DNA of 64,000 nucleotides from Nicotiana tabacum (taxonomy: Eukaryota; Streptophyta; Magnoliopsida; Solanales; Solanaceae): positions 198,730,103 through 198,794,102 of the forward strand of contig NC_134101.1 of NCBI RefSeq assembly GCF_000715075.1. Reading direction: 5' to 3'. The translations under genes were made by a program, and so were the position numbers. A model generated the notes under the pieces. It did not search any database and had not been told where the DNA came from. It was given only the letters and a program-made list of their open reading frames with translations. This document shows, piece by piece, positions 21,325 through 32,287 of the stretch. Numbering within the stretch: the stretch's first letter is position 1; each line of letters begins with the position of its first letter.

Positions 21325-22410
21325 GCTCACAAGAGAGGATTAACTGAATTTGAGACAGTGGCACTTACTGAGGAGTGCGCTTCAAGGGTCCAAAATAAGA
21401 TCCCTCAAAAGCTTAAGGATCCTGACAGCTTCACGATTCCTATGCGCACTGGCAATACTGATGTGGGTCGTGCTCTTTGCGATTTGGGGGCGAGCATAAA
21501 TCTAATGCCCCTATCCTTGTTCAAGAAACTGGGCCTGGGAGCTCCAAGGCCCACTACTGTGCTGTTACAGCTGGCTGACAGATCGATAGCACACCCTGAA
21601 GGGGTGATTGAAGATGTGTTGCTGCAGATTGGGAAATTCATCTTCCCTACTGATTTCATTATCCTCGATTATGAGGCTGACGAACTGGTTCCAATCATAT
21701 TAGGGCGACCTCTCTTAGCTACTGGTGATGCAATTATCAAAGTGAGAGAGGGAAAGATGATTTTGAGGGTAGATGACGAGGAAGCAGTTTTTAATGTCTA
21801 CAGAGCAATCCAACTTCCCTGCCACTATGAGGAGCTCTCAATGATATTTGTTGTTGAGGCCGATGAGCTGATTCATTATCCGAATGTATAACTAGACGAT
21901 TCTCTAGAGAAAGCACTTATGTTGCTTGATAGCCTGGGGGTTGATGAGGAGGTTGAGGAGATGATGCACATCCTTGATACATCTTGTGCGTACCTGCAAG
22001 GGACGCACCCCTTCGAGCCTTTGAATAGACCAGAGGGGCCTCCTCCAAAGCCGTCAATTGAGGAAGCCCCAAAATTGGAACTTAAACCCCTTCCACCTCA
22101 CCTACAATATGCTTATTTGGGTGACTCTAACACTTTACCTGTTATTGTCTCGTCTGACTTGTCTAAATTACAGGAAGAAAAGCTGTTGAGAGTGCGACGT
22201 GAGCACAAGCGAGCACTTGGGTGGACTATGTCTGACATTAAGGGCATTAGTCCAGCCTTCTGCATGCACAAAATCCTCATGGAGGATGGACACAAGCCCA
22301 GTGTAGAGCAACAACGCCGACTCAATCCAATCATGAAAGAGGTGGTAAGAAAAGAAGTGATTAAGTGGCTCGATGCAGGTGTTGTATTTCCTATCTCAGA
22401 AAATGGGTAA
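21325..22410 (+). pseudogene. pol: Athila protease and start of reverse transcriptase
   Basis: This continues the gag-pol frame cut at 11507. It contains the conserved 'LTEFETVALTEEC' linker and an aspartic protease with 'ALCDLGASINLMPLSLF' (active Asp in DLGAS, as in Athila) and the flap/second-half region 'PIILGRPLLATG'. A TAA at 21889 interrupts it; the same frame resumes (21919) with the protease-RT connector and the RT N-terminus ('MKEVVRKEVIKWLDAG'). It is lost again at about 22395-22402, where an indel shifts the frame before 'WVSPVQCVPKK'. The protease would cut the gag-pol polyprotein in the particle. Confidence 0.88.
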
Positions 22411-24106
22411 GCCCCGTCCAATGTGTACCCAAGAAAGGGGGGATGACTTTAGTAGTTAATGAGAATAATGATTTAATACCTACAAGAACTGTCACCGGGT
22501 GGAGAATTTGCATTGATTATAGAAAATTGAACAATGCCACCCGGAAGGACCACTTTCCCCTCCCCTTTATTGACCAAATGCTTGATAGATTAGCTGGCCA
22601 GGAGTACTACTGCTTCTTAGATGGTTACTCGGGGTATAATCAGATTGCTATAGCCCTAGAGGACCAAGAGAAGACCACTTTTATGTGTGCTTATGGCTCG
22701 TATGCGTTCAAGCGAATGCCCTTTGGTCTTTGTAATGCACCTGCGACTTTTCAAAGGTGTATGATGGCCATTTTAACTGACATGGTTGAGAGGTTTGTGT
22801 AAGTGTTCATGGACGATTTTTCTGTGTTTGGATGTTCTTTTGATAACTGCTTGATGAACCTTGATAAAGTACTTGCTAGGTGTGAAGAAACTAACTTGGT
22901 GCTAAACTGGGAAAAATGTCATTTCATGGTACGTGAAGGTATAGTCCTGGGTCACAAGGTGTCCAAAGATGGTTTGTAGGTGGACAAGGCAAAGGTGGAA
23001 GTGATTGAAAAATTGCCTCCACTGATATCTGTCAAAGGCATTCGCAGTTTCTTGGGCCATGCAGGTTTTTATCGTTGTTTCATTAAAGATTTCTCGAAAA
23101 TTTCCTCTCCCTTGTGCAGGTTGCTTGAGAAAGATGTCGCCTTCAAATTTGATGATGCATGTCTGAAGGCATTCGAGGAGCTGAAAGGAAGGTTGGTTAC
23201 TGCACCAATCATAATTGCTCCAGATTGGGAGCAACCATTTGAGTTGATGTGCGATGCGAGCGACTTGGCTGTTGGTGCTGTCTTGGAGCAAAGGAGAAAT
23301 AAGATATTCCACTCCATCTACTATGCGAGCAAAACTCTAAATCCAGCTCAGATGAACTACACCATCACTGAAAAAGAGTCGCTTGCAGTGGTGTGGGCAT
23401 TTGACAAGTTCAGGTCATATCTTGTGGGGACCAAAGTCATCGTCTACATAGATCATTCAGCTATCAGATACCTATTTGAGAAGAAGGACGCCAAGCCGAT
23501 ACTGATTCGGTGGGTCCTGCTCTTGCAGGAGTTTGATTTAGAGATCCGAGATCACAAAGGAACAGAGAACCAAGTGGCTGATCACTTGTCCAGGTTAGAA
23601 AATCGGAACCATGTGGCTGAAGGGGGTGCAATCAAAGAAATATTCCCTGATGAGCAGTTATTGGCAATCACCTCAAGCACAGCCCCGTGGTATGCAGATT
23701 ATGTGAACTTTATTGCAAGTGGGGTGACACCACCAGAATTAACACCAGACAATAGACGAAGGTTCTTGCATGATGTGAGGCTCTACATGTGGGATGAGCC
23801 ATTCTTATACAGGCTATGTGCAGATCAGTTGATGCGGAGATGTGTTCCTGAGGAGGAGATGAGTGCCATACTTCATAGTTGTCATGCCTCGTCATACGGA
23901 GGTCATCACGGTGGAGACAGGACCGCCCAAAAAGTGCTACAATCAGGTTTCTATTGGCCAAAATTATTTAGGGATGCACACGCCTTTGTTAAAATGTGTG
24001 ACAGGTGCCAAAGAACCAGGACGATCACTAAGAAGCACGAGATGCCGCTACAAAACATCCTGGTGGTGGAGCTTTTCGATGTTTGGGGAATTGACTTCAT
24101 GGGACC
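22395..24106 (+). pseudogene. pol: Athila RT, RNase H and integrase N-terminus
   Basis: A single frame with two stops (TAA 22800, TAG 22977) encodes RT motifs 'WRICIDYRKLN', 'FPLPFIDQMLDRLAG', 'FLDGYSGYNQI', 'MPFGLCNAPATFQ' and FMDD just after the first stop. RNase H follows ('LMCDASDLAVGAVLEQ', 'TEKESLAVVWA', 'YIDHSAI', 'VADHLSR': all four acids kept). Then comes the integrase HHCC finger (HASSYGGHHGG to MCDRCQ, 23878-24010). The frame ends at the first catalytic Asp (GIDFMGP), where a 21.9-kb Ogre element is inserted. The rest of integrase is at 45994. Confidence 0.9.
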
Positions 24107-26390
24107 TATCGCACCTCCTTTTTCCGCGCCCGCGGGGCGCGTAGGGAGTTTTCTCCAATTTAAGGACAGTCGAAACGAGATTTATTTGTTTTGTTTCAGA
24201 GTCGCTACCTGGGAATTTTAAGGCGTCCCAAGCCACCGGTTTTAATCCCTGAATCAAGGAGAATATGACTCTGTTTGTTATTCTGCGAACCAGAAATCCT
24301 GAGTAAGGAATTCTGTTAATCCGGAAGAAAGTGTTAGGCATTTCCGAATTCCGTGGTTCTAGCACGGTCGCTCAACTGTTTTTATTATTGGCTTAATTAT
24401 CTTGATTTTACTAAATACGTTTTTATTGCATGATTTTACTACCGCTTTTATTTATGGTTTACAATTATATAAACGAATTACGCGTACGTATATTCGTATT
24501 ATATACCTTTTATAATTACAGGGGATCGTGTCACGCATACGTGTATACAATAAAATTGACCATATTATATTTTTTGTTAAAACTCAAATGTTCAAAATTT
24601 AAAAATTAAGAACATCGTCACCATTGTATTTAGACAATGAATTGCACATCTCGGGCTATATGAAATTATTTTGATATCCTCGGAGAAATCCCTTTTATTA
24701 CAAAGTTCATTCGAAGTTGCGCGAACGTATAATTCAAATTGCTTTTAAAAATATAATCAGGTTACGCGAACGCATCCCTAATTACGCCAAATATTCTTAA
24801 TGGTATTATGGGTTTTCCATGAATTGTTTATTATATCTACACATTTTATATGAAAATCCTGAGAAATTCACATTTAAGGGATGCCTTTAAATTCTTTTAA
24901 AAGAATTCACAATTTATTAAATGTTGCCCGTCGATTATAATTTCCGCGTATAAATTATATTCATCCAGACTATTCAAATGAAAAGAAAAGAATAAAAATA
25001 TGATTAATACTATTTTTAGCAAATACAACATATGTATATATACCAAAGAATGAAATTGTATATGAAACTAAAAAAATGATTTATAAAGGGAAGAGATATT
25101 TTTTGAAGAATTTTTATTATTTTATTTAATGCAAACTATATTTCTACGCATCATTGATATAGAATGTTGCAACTCGCGCTTATACATCCCATCTTATTCT
25201 CATATACTTGTTTTTAATCCAAAATTGTAATCGTTCGGTTAATTTGCTTACGATGGTAGATAGACATCCAGTTGATAAGAAAGGAATTAATATACAAACC
25301 TGATTCAATAAAATTGTCTTACATGCAACCTAACTGTATGTCGGAAACATTCATAACATTCTAACATCGTAACGAGTTATATTAAATCACTTTTCACTAA
25401 TGGTTATACATACATCTGTTATCTTATACATGAAAACAACACCAACACCATTTTTACCTTATTTAACAATAGATGTTACTAGTGTAGTTTTCTTGATATT
25501 TCTACATTACTCTTTACTTAGCTAACAACACCAAAAATAAAATTTAAATAATGGCCAACATTCATGCCATATTCCCTACCTTGACAACTTAATTATATCT
25601 TCCCTTAATGAAAATTTAGAAATTAACCTTATTACAACACTTATACAAACTTCAAGAAATGACATTTAACTTACAGTCATCCCGTCAACATATACTACTT
25701 ATTTAATCATGAAACAAAGCTGAATTTTTTAACTAAAGAGCTCAAATGAATAGAAGATAGTATTACAATTCAAACTTTATTTATTGTCATGTTGAAACCC
25801 TTCACAACATAGGTTTTAAAAGATATGTACCTGGCAATGAAGGAAGAAGGAGTTAAAATTTCAGCAGTAGCAGCAGTAACAAATTCAGCAGAATAGCAGT
25901 ATACAGCAAGTCTGAACAAGACCCGTTAACCCAGATGAACAGTGACAGAAACTTGAGAGAAAGATTTCAGATTCAAACTGAACAATATCCACAAAACAAA
26001 CAACGGGCAGATTCTAGAAGAATAACATTTGAGATTTTAGTTTCTTCCTCTTTCGGATTCCTATTTCTGATTTTTCTGTTTCTGTTTTCTTCTCTTCTTC
26101 TATCCAGATTTCTCTCTATGTATATATATTTCTGTGTATATATCTAATGCCTTAAAATCAGACTCTTAAAATCTCTCTCCCTCTCTTTAAAAACTCTCTC
26201 TGAAAACTGATCTTCAGTCCTAAAATCTGTCCTTCAAATCAGATTTTTCTCCTAATATCTCCTCATTTTTTTCTCTCTTTCCAAATCTCTGTTCAAAATC
26301 TGACCTTCAGTCTTAATATCTGATTTCTTAAAAACTCTCTGAAAAAAACTCTCTCTCAAAACTCTCCCCTTTTCCCCTAATTAGATCCTG

Positions 26391-26398
26391 TATTTATA
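26391..26398 (-). promoter_or_regulatory. TATA box, left Ogre LTR
   Basis: TATAAATA on the minus strand, in the context 'cctgtataaatac'. The sequence on both sides differs from that of the right LTR, although the core 'ctgtataaata' is shared or nearly so. Confidence 0.55.
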
Positions 26399-27243
26399 CA
26401 GGTCCCATTATCCCTTGTTCCCCATTATTATCTTAACTATAGTCACTAACATTACATTATAATACACTAGCACTAACACACTGTTTTTACTGTTTCATTC
26501 CCAGAAATGCCCCTGACCTACTGTTTTCTACTGCCCATTAATACAAGATCAGAATCTATTATGAAACAGATTTAAAAATCTGTTCAAACCTAATTATCAA
26601 CCTGATTTAAAACAGCTAATACCAATTCTCTTAAGTTCCTAACATAGTTGTATCTATCCAACAATTGTGAAATTGAATTTACCTAACATCTCAACAATAT
26701 TATACTGAATTTCAACAATAATTCAAACTGAACTTCAGCTTTTGAACTAAGATCAAACAAACAGGAGCATTGTCAATATATTGACAATGCCCTAAAACTT
26801 AATGTTCAGGAAACAATATACATACAACAATTATTCTGAAAGACTTATTGATTTACAAACAAGGGTGATTTAACTGACGAGTATTAACTTAAACTGATTA
26901 TCTACAACAATTGTCAACAAACAGTCTATAGAAACAGATTATTTCAATCAGTATTATCACAAACGGGAATTCATAATGTAACTAATCGACGAATTTAATC
27001 GAGTCGATTACACACATTGTGAACAAACATAACCAACAGAAACAATTCATTTATTTGATCAGACATACGGGTATGAGACAAAAATGACAGAATTAATCAA
27101 ACAAAAATATGAAAAATTAACAGGTTATTAAAACAAACAAAAATACATGTAGAATACACAAAAGAAATAGAAAAATACCTCTGAACCTTCAAATTTATTC
27201 AGACTAGAACTCCACTTGGATTCGGACTTTTTGAAATCAAACA

Positions 27244-27289
27244 GACCTTAGTCGAAGTATTTTCAACTGAAAATACTTTGACTAAGGTC
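27244..27289 (-). repeat. 46-base palindromic hairpin in LTR U3
   Basis: Arms of 22 bases (GACCTTAGTC-G/A-AAGTATTTTCA) with a 2-base loop and one mismatch. The right LTR has it unchanged at 44638-44683. Confidence 0.85.
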
Positions 27290-28491
27290 AATTAAACCTC
27301 AATCCTTCATTTGAATTGAAAAATATTCCAAGATTGGAAATTTAGGGTTTCAGATCTTGGATTTTAAATCCGAACATTTCCGGGTAGATTCGAAGGGAAC
27401 CAAAGACGACACAAGGGTGAGGGAAGCCAAGGGGTGATTTGGTGTTAGTTTAGAACAGATCTGGGTGAGTTCATGTTTGGCTCGAATCTTCAGCTCTGAA
27501 GTGATTCGAGCCAAACAAACACCGGATCCATAACGAGGCATGCTAGGGGGTGCTATGGTGTTAACTAGGGGCTGTTTGGTTTAGATCTGAGTTTGGCTCG
27601 AATCTTCAAATGAAGATTCGAGAACCTTCAGGAAGATTCGAGCCAAGCGGCTAACATATTCGGATAGAGGGTGTTCAGGGGGTTCTGGGGTGTCAATGTG
27701 GTGACCGGCGGCGTTGATTCCGCCGTGTTTCAGGCAATGAGGAATAAGGGCGGCTAGGGTTAGGGGTTTGGTTCGGGGAAGACGATGAACAAGAGAGGAG
27801 GGGGGTGTTTAGTTAGGGGGGCCGGGGTAAGGATTTGGTTTAAGTTGGGGGGAGGATGGGTTGAACCGGGTATTGGATCGGGTAAGGATTACGGGTTAGG
27901 TTCGTAGGATCTCAGCCGTTGGTTGGCTTTGATCCAACGGTCCTTGATAAAATGGGACCAAACATCGTCGTTTGGTCTTTGCCTTGAATTGGACCAGACC
28001 TGGGTTGTCTGGATTGGGCTGAGGGGGTTTATTTTGTTTGGGCCTAGATTTAGGTCCAGGTCCGATTTTTCTTTTACAACTTATTATTTTTTTTTCTAAT
28101 TTTATTCTTAATTATAAAAAATCCTAATAACAATTATAAAACAATTTTTAACCTTACACAAAATATTAATTACTTTATAACAACTATTTAACACATAGTC
28201 AAAACATTAATCACACAGTGACATATTTAAAAATAGAACGAATGCATATTTTTTTTGTGATTTTATTTTAAATTAACTCAATTATTAAATGCGTAATTAA
28301 ATCCTAGATACGCATGAAACATGTATTTTTATTTTTATTTTGTTTAATTATAACAAAGCAAACATTTACGGATAAAACACAAACAATTAATAAACGCAAA
28401 ACAATTTCTAAAATTGCACAATAAAAGAAATTAATTTTATTTTTGATTTATTTTGGAGTAGTTTTCGTGAGGCAAAAATCACGTGCTCACA

Positions 28492-28507
28492 GCTGCCCCT
28501 CTTTGCG
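28492..28507 (-). other. Polypurine tract of the Ogre-like element
   Basis: On the minus strand 'gcaaagaggggcagc' directly precedes the LTR start TGTGAGCACG. PPTs prime plus-strand DNA synthesis. The second Ogre element has 'gacaaagaggggcagc' at the same place (50889-50904). Confidence 0.85.
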
Positions 28508-28631
28508 CGGAAACTCGAAGAGTTTTTGTGCAAAGATAAAGTGAGCGGATACGAGCGATTTTTTGCCCGTTCAAATACTCCGTGGGAAGCATTTTTTGAA
28601 AGATTTGACCGAACCCCTGCTTCAAAGGTTT

Positions 28632-28674
28632 CCTACATATCCTTGGCTATAAAGGAATCAGGTCAATGTAGTTC
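28632..28674 (-). other. Boundary hairpin motif, copy 2 (before PPT)
   Basis: In element sense: GAACTACATTGACCTGATTC, then 'ctttatagccaaggatatgtagg'. Outer stem CTACAT/ATGTAG, inner stem ATTCCTT/AAGGAT. Compared with copy 3, both sides of the outer stem have changed together. Confidence 0.65.
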
Positions 28675-29049
28675 AGAAAGTTTTGGGTAGCTGGGACTAC
28701 CATGGGACTGTGATGTTACTGCTGCTTCGTGCTGTTTTTACTGCTTGCTGACCTCCTTATTACACCTTGCTTCAAAGTTAATACAAAAAGCTAAACTAGA
28801 CTATGGTACATGAATTATAAAATCTTATCTAGATCATGCCCTTGCGTTTCTTGTTGTCTTGATATCTTGGTGACTCTTGGGCATTTGGCTTATTCCGTAT
28901 TCCTTTTCATTGTGTCTCGTACTTTCTTTATCTGTTTGGGACTCTTGTTGTTTCCTACTGGGGACTTTGTTGGACTCCTCTGCTTTATTGACTCTAAGTG
29001 TGCTCCTTTCTCATATGAGCGGGCTTTTGACGTCAACACTTCAATTGTA

Positions 29050-29630
29050 TTCCCTTGTTCTCCAGGTGGGTGCCTGACTTCGGCTGTTTTAATTGTATTC
29101 CCTTGTTCTCCAGGTGGGCGCCTGACTGCTTCTTTTTTTTCTTCATCCTCATTCTCCAGGTGGACGCCTGACTTTTTTAATTCTCATCCTCATTCTCCAG
29201 GTGGACGCCTGATTTCTTCTTCAACTCTTTGTCCTCATTCTCCAGGTGGACGCCTGATTTCTTCAATTCTCATCCTCATTCTCCAGGTGGACGCCTAATT
29301 TCTTCTTCATCCTCATTCTCCAGGTGGACGCCTGACTTCTTCAATTCTCATCCTCATTCTCCAGGTGGACGCCTGACTTCTTCAATTCTTATCCTCATTC
29401 TCCAGGTGGACGCCTGATTTCTTCAATTCTCATCCTCATTCTCCAGGTGGACGCCTGATTTCTTCTTCATCCTCATTCTCCAGGTGGACGCCTGACTTCT
29501 TCAATTCTCATCCTCATTCTCCAGGTGGATGCCTGATTTCTTTAATTCCCATCCTCATTCTCCAGGTGGACGCCTGATTTCTTCAATTCTTATCCTCATT
29601 CTCCAGGCGGACGCCTGACTTCTTTAATTC
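29050..29630 (-). repeat. 3'-UTR tandem array, about 14 units of 38-45 bp
   Basis: The plus strand shows 'ctccaggtggacgcctga' followed by a T/C-rich spacer ('tttcttcaattctcatcctcatt'). Units begin near 29052, 29103, 29153, 29195, 29240, 29278, 29318, 29359, 29399, 29437, 29477, 29518, 29559 and 29599. Spacer length varies; the core is nearly invariant. Ogre-group elements are known to carry such arrays at this location. Confidence 0.9.
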
Positions 29631-30299
29631 TCATCCTTTATCAGGTGTTTCCTGCCACAAATGTTTTTTTTGCCCCTGTTTTAAATCAAAGAAAACTTCG
29701 TTAGTTTAAAGCAAGGTGGTTAACTGGGGTATTCTTGCCGATGGTGAGGCTTCTCTTCGTCTTGTTTTATTGCCTTGGAATGGTTGAAAAGACTGTTTTG
29801 TCCTTGTAATTGATCCTTGACTATAGGATCACCAACTGTTGTTTTTACTTCGAACCTTTTTAATCGTAATCATATGTCTCTCCTGACATTGCTGATCCAC
29901 TTTTGATTTCACTTTTCTTCCTCCCATATCTTATTATTTTTATCTCCCGCCTTTCATGGCCGTATTTTGCATCATGTAATCTTGAATCTTGGTAGTATAC
30001 CTCGATATTCCTTCTTATTTGTTTGGAATAAAACTTATCTCAAAGCTTTAGAAAAGTAAGATTATTAGTGACGAAACACGCTGATTTCGACAATTATAGA
30101 ATGACAAGAAAAATCCAAATTTGGATGATTGTTGACGAAGGAATAAAGGACTTATCTAATTGGAGTCACTGGCGCCAATGATCATGGTATGCAATTTGGA
30201 TTAATCAACCCAGTCTTTTAATCAATCTCCTTTCAATTGACTCATTTTTGTTTTCCCCAAAATTTCCGTAATCCAACTTCATTTTTCATTTTACAAACA

Positions 30300-30490
30300 T
30301 GTTTGACTTGCAATATCTCAAAAAGTTTTCACCGACAAACTTTCCTCATTTGTTCATTTCTTACTTCCTTTTCGTCTTATGGTGCCTGCGAAGGTTTTCA
30401 CCAATAAGACTTTCTCATTTTACTTTCTCTCAACTTCTGTCATCTTATGGTGCCCGTGTGAGTTTTCACCTATAAGACTCTCTCATTTTA
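30300..30490 (-). repeat. Three-unit repeat 'ggttttcaccaataagactttctcatttt'
   Basis: Units near 30324, 30390 and 30450, each with 'ttttcacc', 'aaactt' or 'aagactt' and 'ctcatttt', the last two preceded by 'cttatggtgcc'. Counterparts occur at 53280-53470 and, inverted, at 19222-19412. Confidence 0.75.
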
Positions 30491-30767
30491 CTTTCTTTTC
30501 TTATTTGTACCAGAGTGTTATGAACCATCTTCATTCGCTTGACTCAGCATTTTTCTAGGATTGATCGAAAGGTCTTTTTGGTATGGGGTCGGAATGGAAA
30601 GGTATCAAAAACTAAACAGTTTTGGTATGGGTTTAAAATTACAACTCTTGGAATCTTTTTCTTATTTCCAATACAACTCCTGCCCCAGTTTTCTTGATTA
30701 GGGTCTCTTGATGTTTCTTTTGTGCACATTATGCATATTGCGCACCCTATGACCGAGCCGTGAGGCG

Positions 30768-30808
30768 CCTACGTATCCTTCTTTGAGGAATCAGGTCAAA
30801 CGTAGTTC
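30768..30808 (-). other. Boundary hairpin motif, copy 3 (after integrase)
   Basis: In element sense: GAACTACGTTTGACCTGATT, then 'cctcaaagaaggatacgtagg'. Outer stem CTACGT/ACGTAG, inner stem ATTCCT/AGGAT, with TTGACCTG bulged. It lies about 190 bases after the integrase stop. Confidence 0.65.
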
Positions 30809-30994
30809 ACTAAATGATAGTGATTTTTTTTATATATTATTTCATATTTGATTTTCATTGATTCCAAGAGAGGGTAAGAAAGAAACAAATGTGGCTCAAA
30901 ATGGGAAGCAAAGGGTATAGTGTTTGGATAGCAGAATAAATTGTCTTTGTCATTCCAATCTTCGAAATGATGCTAAATACAAACATTCAAAAAG

Positions 30995-32287
30995 TTATGC
31001 ATAATATCTCTTTACCGCGTCAGAATTGATCGCCATGTCTATGCATTTGCCTTCAATATCTGTTAAGCATAGTGCACCATTCGATAATACTCTGGTCACA
31101 ATGAATGGTCCTTGCCAATTTGGGGCAAATTTGCCTTTTGCCTCAACCTGATGTGGAAGAATACGTTTCAGCACATGTTGACCCACTTCAAACTTCCGTG
31201 GACGCACCTTTTTATTGTATGCTCTTGCTATTCTTCTTTGATATAATTGACCATGACATACTGCGGCCAATCGTTTTTCATCAATCAAGTTTAACTGTTC
31301 TAGACGGGTTTTGACCCATTCATCATCATCAATCTTTGCTTCGGCGATGATCCGAAGGGAAGAAATCTCAACTTCTGCAGGAATTACTGCTTCAGTGCCA
31401 TATACCAACAAATAAGGAGTTGCTCCTACTGAAGTGCGAACAGTAGTGCGATATCCCAATAATGCAAATGGTAGTTTTTCGTGCCATTGTCTTGAACCTT
31501 CTACCATTTTCCGAAGTATCTTCTTTATGTTTTTGTTAGCTGCCTCGACTGCTCCATTCGCCTTGGGCCGATATGGGGTAGAGTTGCGATGTGTAATCTT
31601 AAACTGTTGACATACTTCCTTCATTAAGTTACTGTTAAGATTAGCACCGTTATCTGTGATGATTACCTTTGGGATTCCGAATCGACATATGATATTTGAG
31701 TGGACAAAATCGACCATAGCTTTCTTGGTCACTGATTTGAATGTCTTGGCCTCAACCCATTTGGTAAAATAATCAATGGCTACCAGAATGAACCTGTGCC
31801 CCTTGGATGCTGCTGGCTCAATTAGTCCAATCATATCCATGCCCCAGGCAACGAAGGGACATGGTGCCGACATTGTGTGCAACTCGGATGGTGGAGAATG
31901 AATCAAATCTCCGTGTATCTGGCATTGATGACACTTGCGCACAAAACTGATACAATCTCGCTCCATGGTAAGCCAATAATAACCAGCTCGGAGGATTTTC
32001 TTGGACAGTACATATCCGCTCATGTGGGGTCCGCAAACTCCAGAATGTACTTCAGACATGACAGTTGTAGCTTGTCTGGCATCTATGCATCTTAATAATC
32101 CAAGGTCTGGTGTTCTTTTATACAAAACTCCTCCGCTTAAGAAGAATCCATTTGCCAATCGCCTAATGGTCCTCTTTTGATCTCATGTGGCTTGCGCGGG
32201 ATATATCCCCATCCTGATATACTCCTTGATGTCGTGGAACCATGGTTCACCATCAAATTCTTCTTCAGCCATATTGCAATAAGCGTG
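30995..32287 (-). pseudogene. pol: Ogre integrase
   Basis: The frame 32158-30995 (387 codons, ending in TAA or an equivalent stop before 30995) is intact. It contains the zinc finger (HSGVCGPH, then CHQC), the DDE core (Asp in GMDMIGL, Asp in TDNGANL, Glu in GAVEAANK) and a C-terminal DNA-binding part ('FAPNWQGPFIVTRV'). Upstream, between the second RNase H and this frame, the linker has two stops: TAG at the codon after 'HIRVHD' (32288-32290) and TGA near 32184. Integrase inserts the cDNA into the genome. The domain itself looks complete but cannot be made as part of the polyprotein. Confidence 0.93.

Larger units (their letters stand above)
24107..28491 (-). mobile_element. 3' LTR of the Ogre-like element (4,385 bp)
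   Basis: On the minus strand it starts TGTGAGCACG and ends GGAGGTGCGATA (the canonical GACA mutated). TATA box at 26391-26398. U3 has a 46-base hairpin (27244-27289) and several 24-26-base palindromes. It is nearly identical to the right LTR except at two places: 26268-26408 (different sequence around the TATA box) and about 27838 (lacks about 85 bases present at 45247-45345). Confidence 0.92.
28508..30994 (-). other. 3' UTR of the Ogre-like element
   Basis: About 2.5 kb without a gene, between integrase and the PPT. It holds two boundary hairpins (30768-30808; 28632-28674), a three-unit repeat (30300-30490) and a 14-unit array (29050-29630). Open frames at 28810-29417 arise from the array and are not genes. 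Confidence 0.75.

Noticed and set aside
24048..24365. Frames at 24048-24365 and 41348-41719 with nearly identical protein
   Set aside because: They are the two copies of the conserved LTR end read on the element's own strand; non-coding LTR sequence, similar because LTRs are duplicated.
28810..29417. Repetitive proteins (SPGGRLISS-type)
   Set aside because: Translation of the 3'-UTR tandem array in the antisense direction of the element; unit lengths are not all multiples of three.
29050..29630. CRISPR-like spacing of short repeats
   Set aside because: Spacers are similar to each other and T/C-rich, the setting is a plant retrotransposon 3' UTR, and no cas genes exist.
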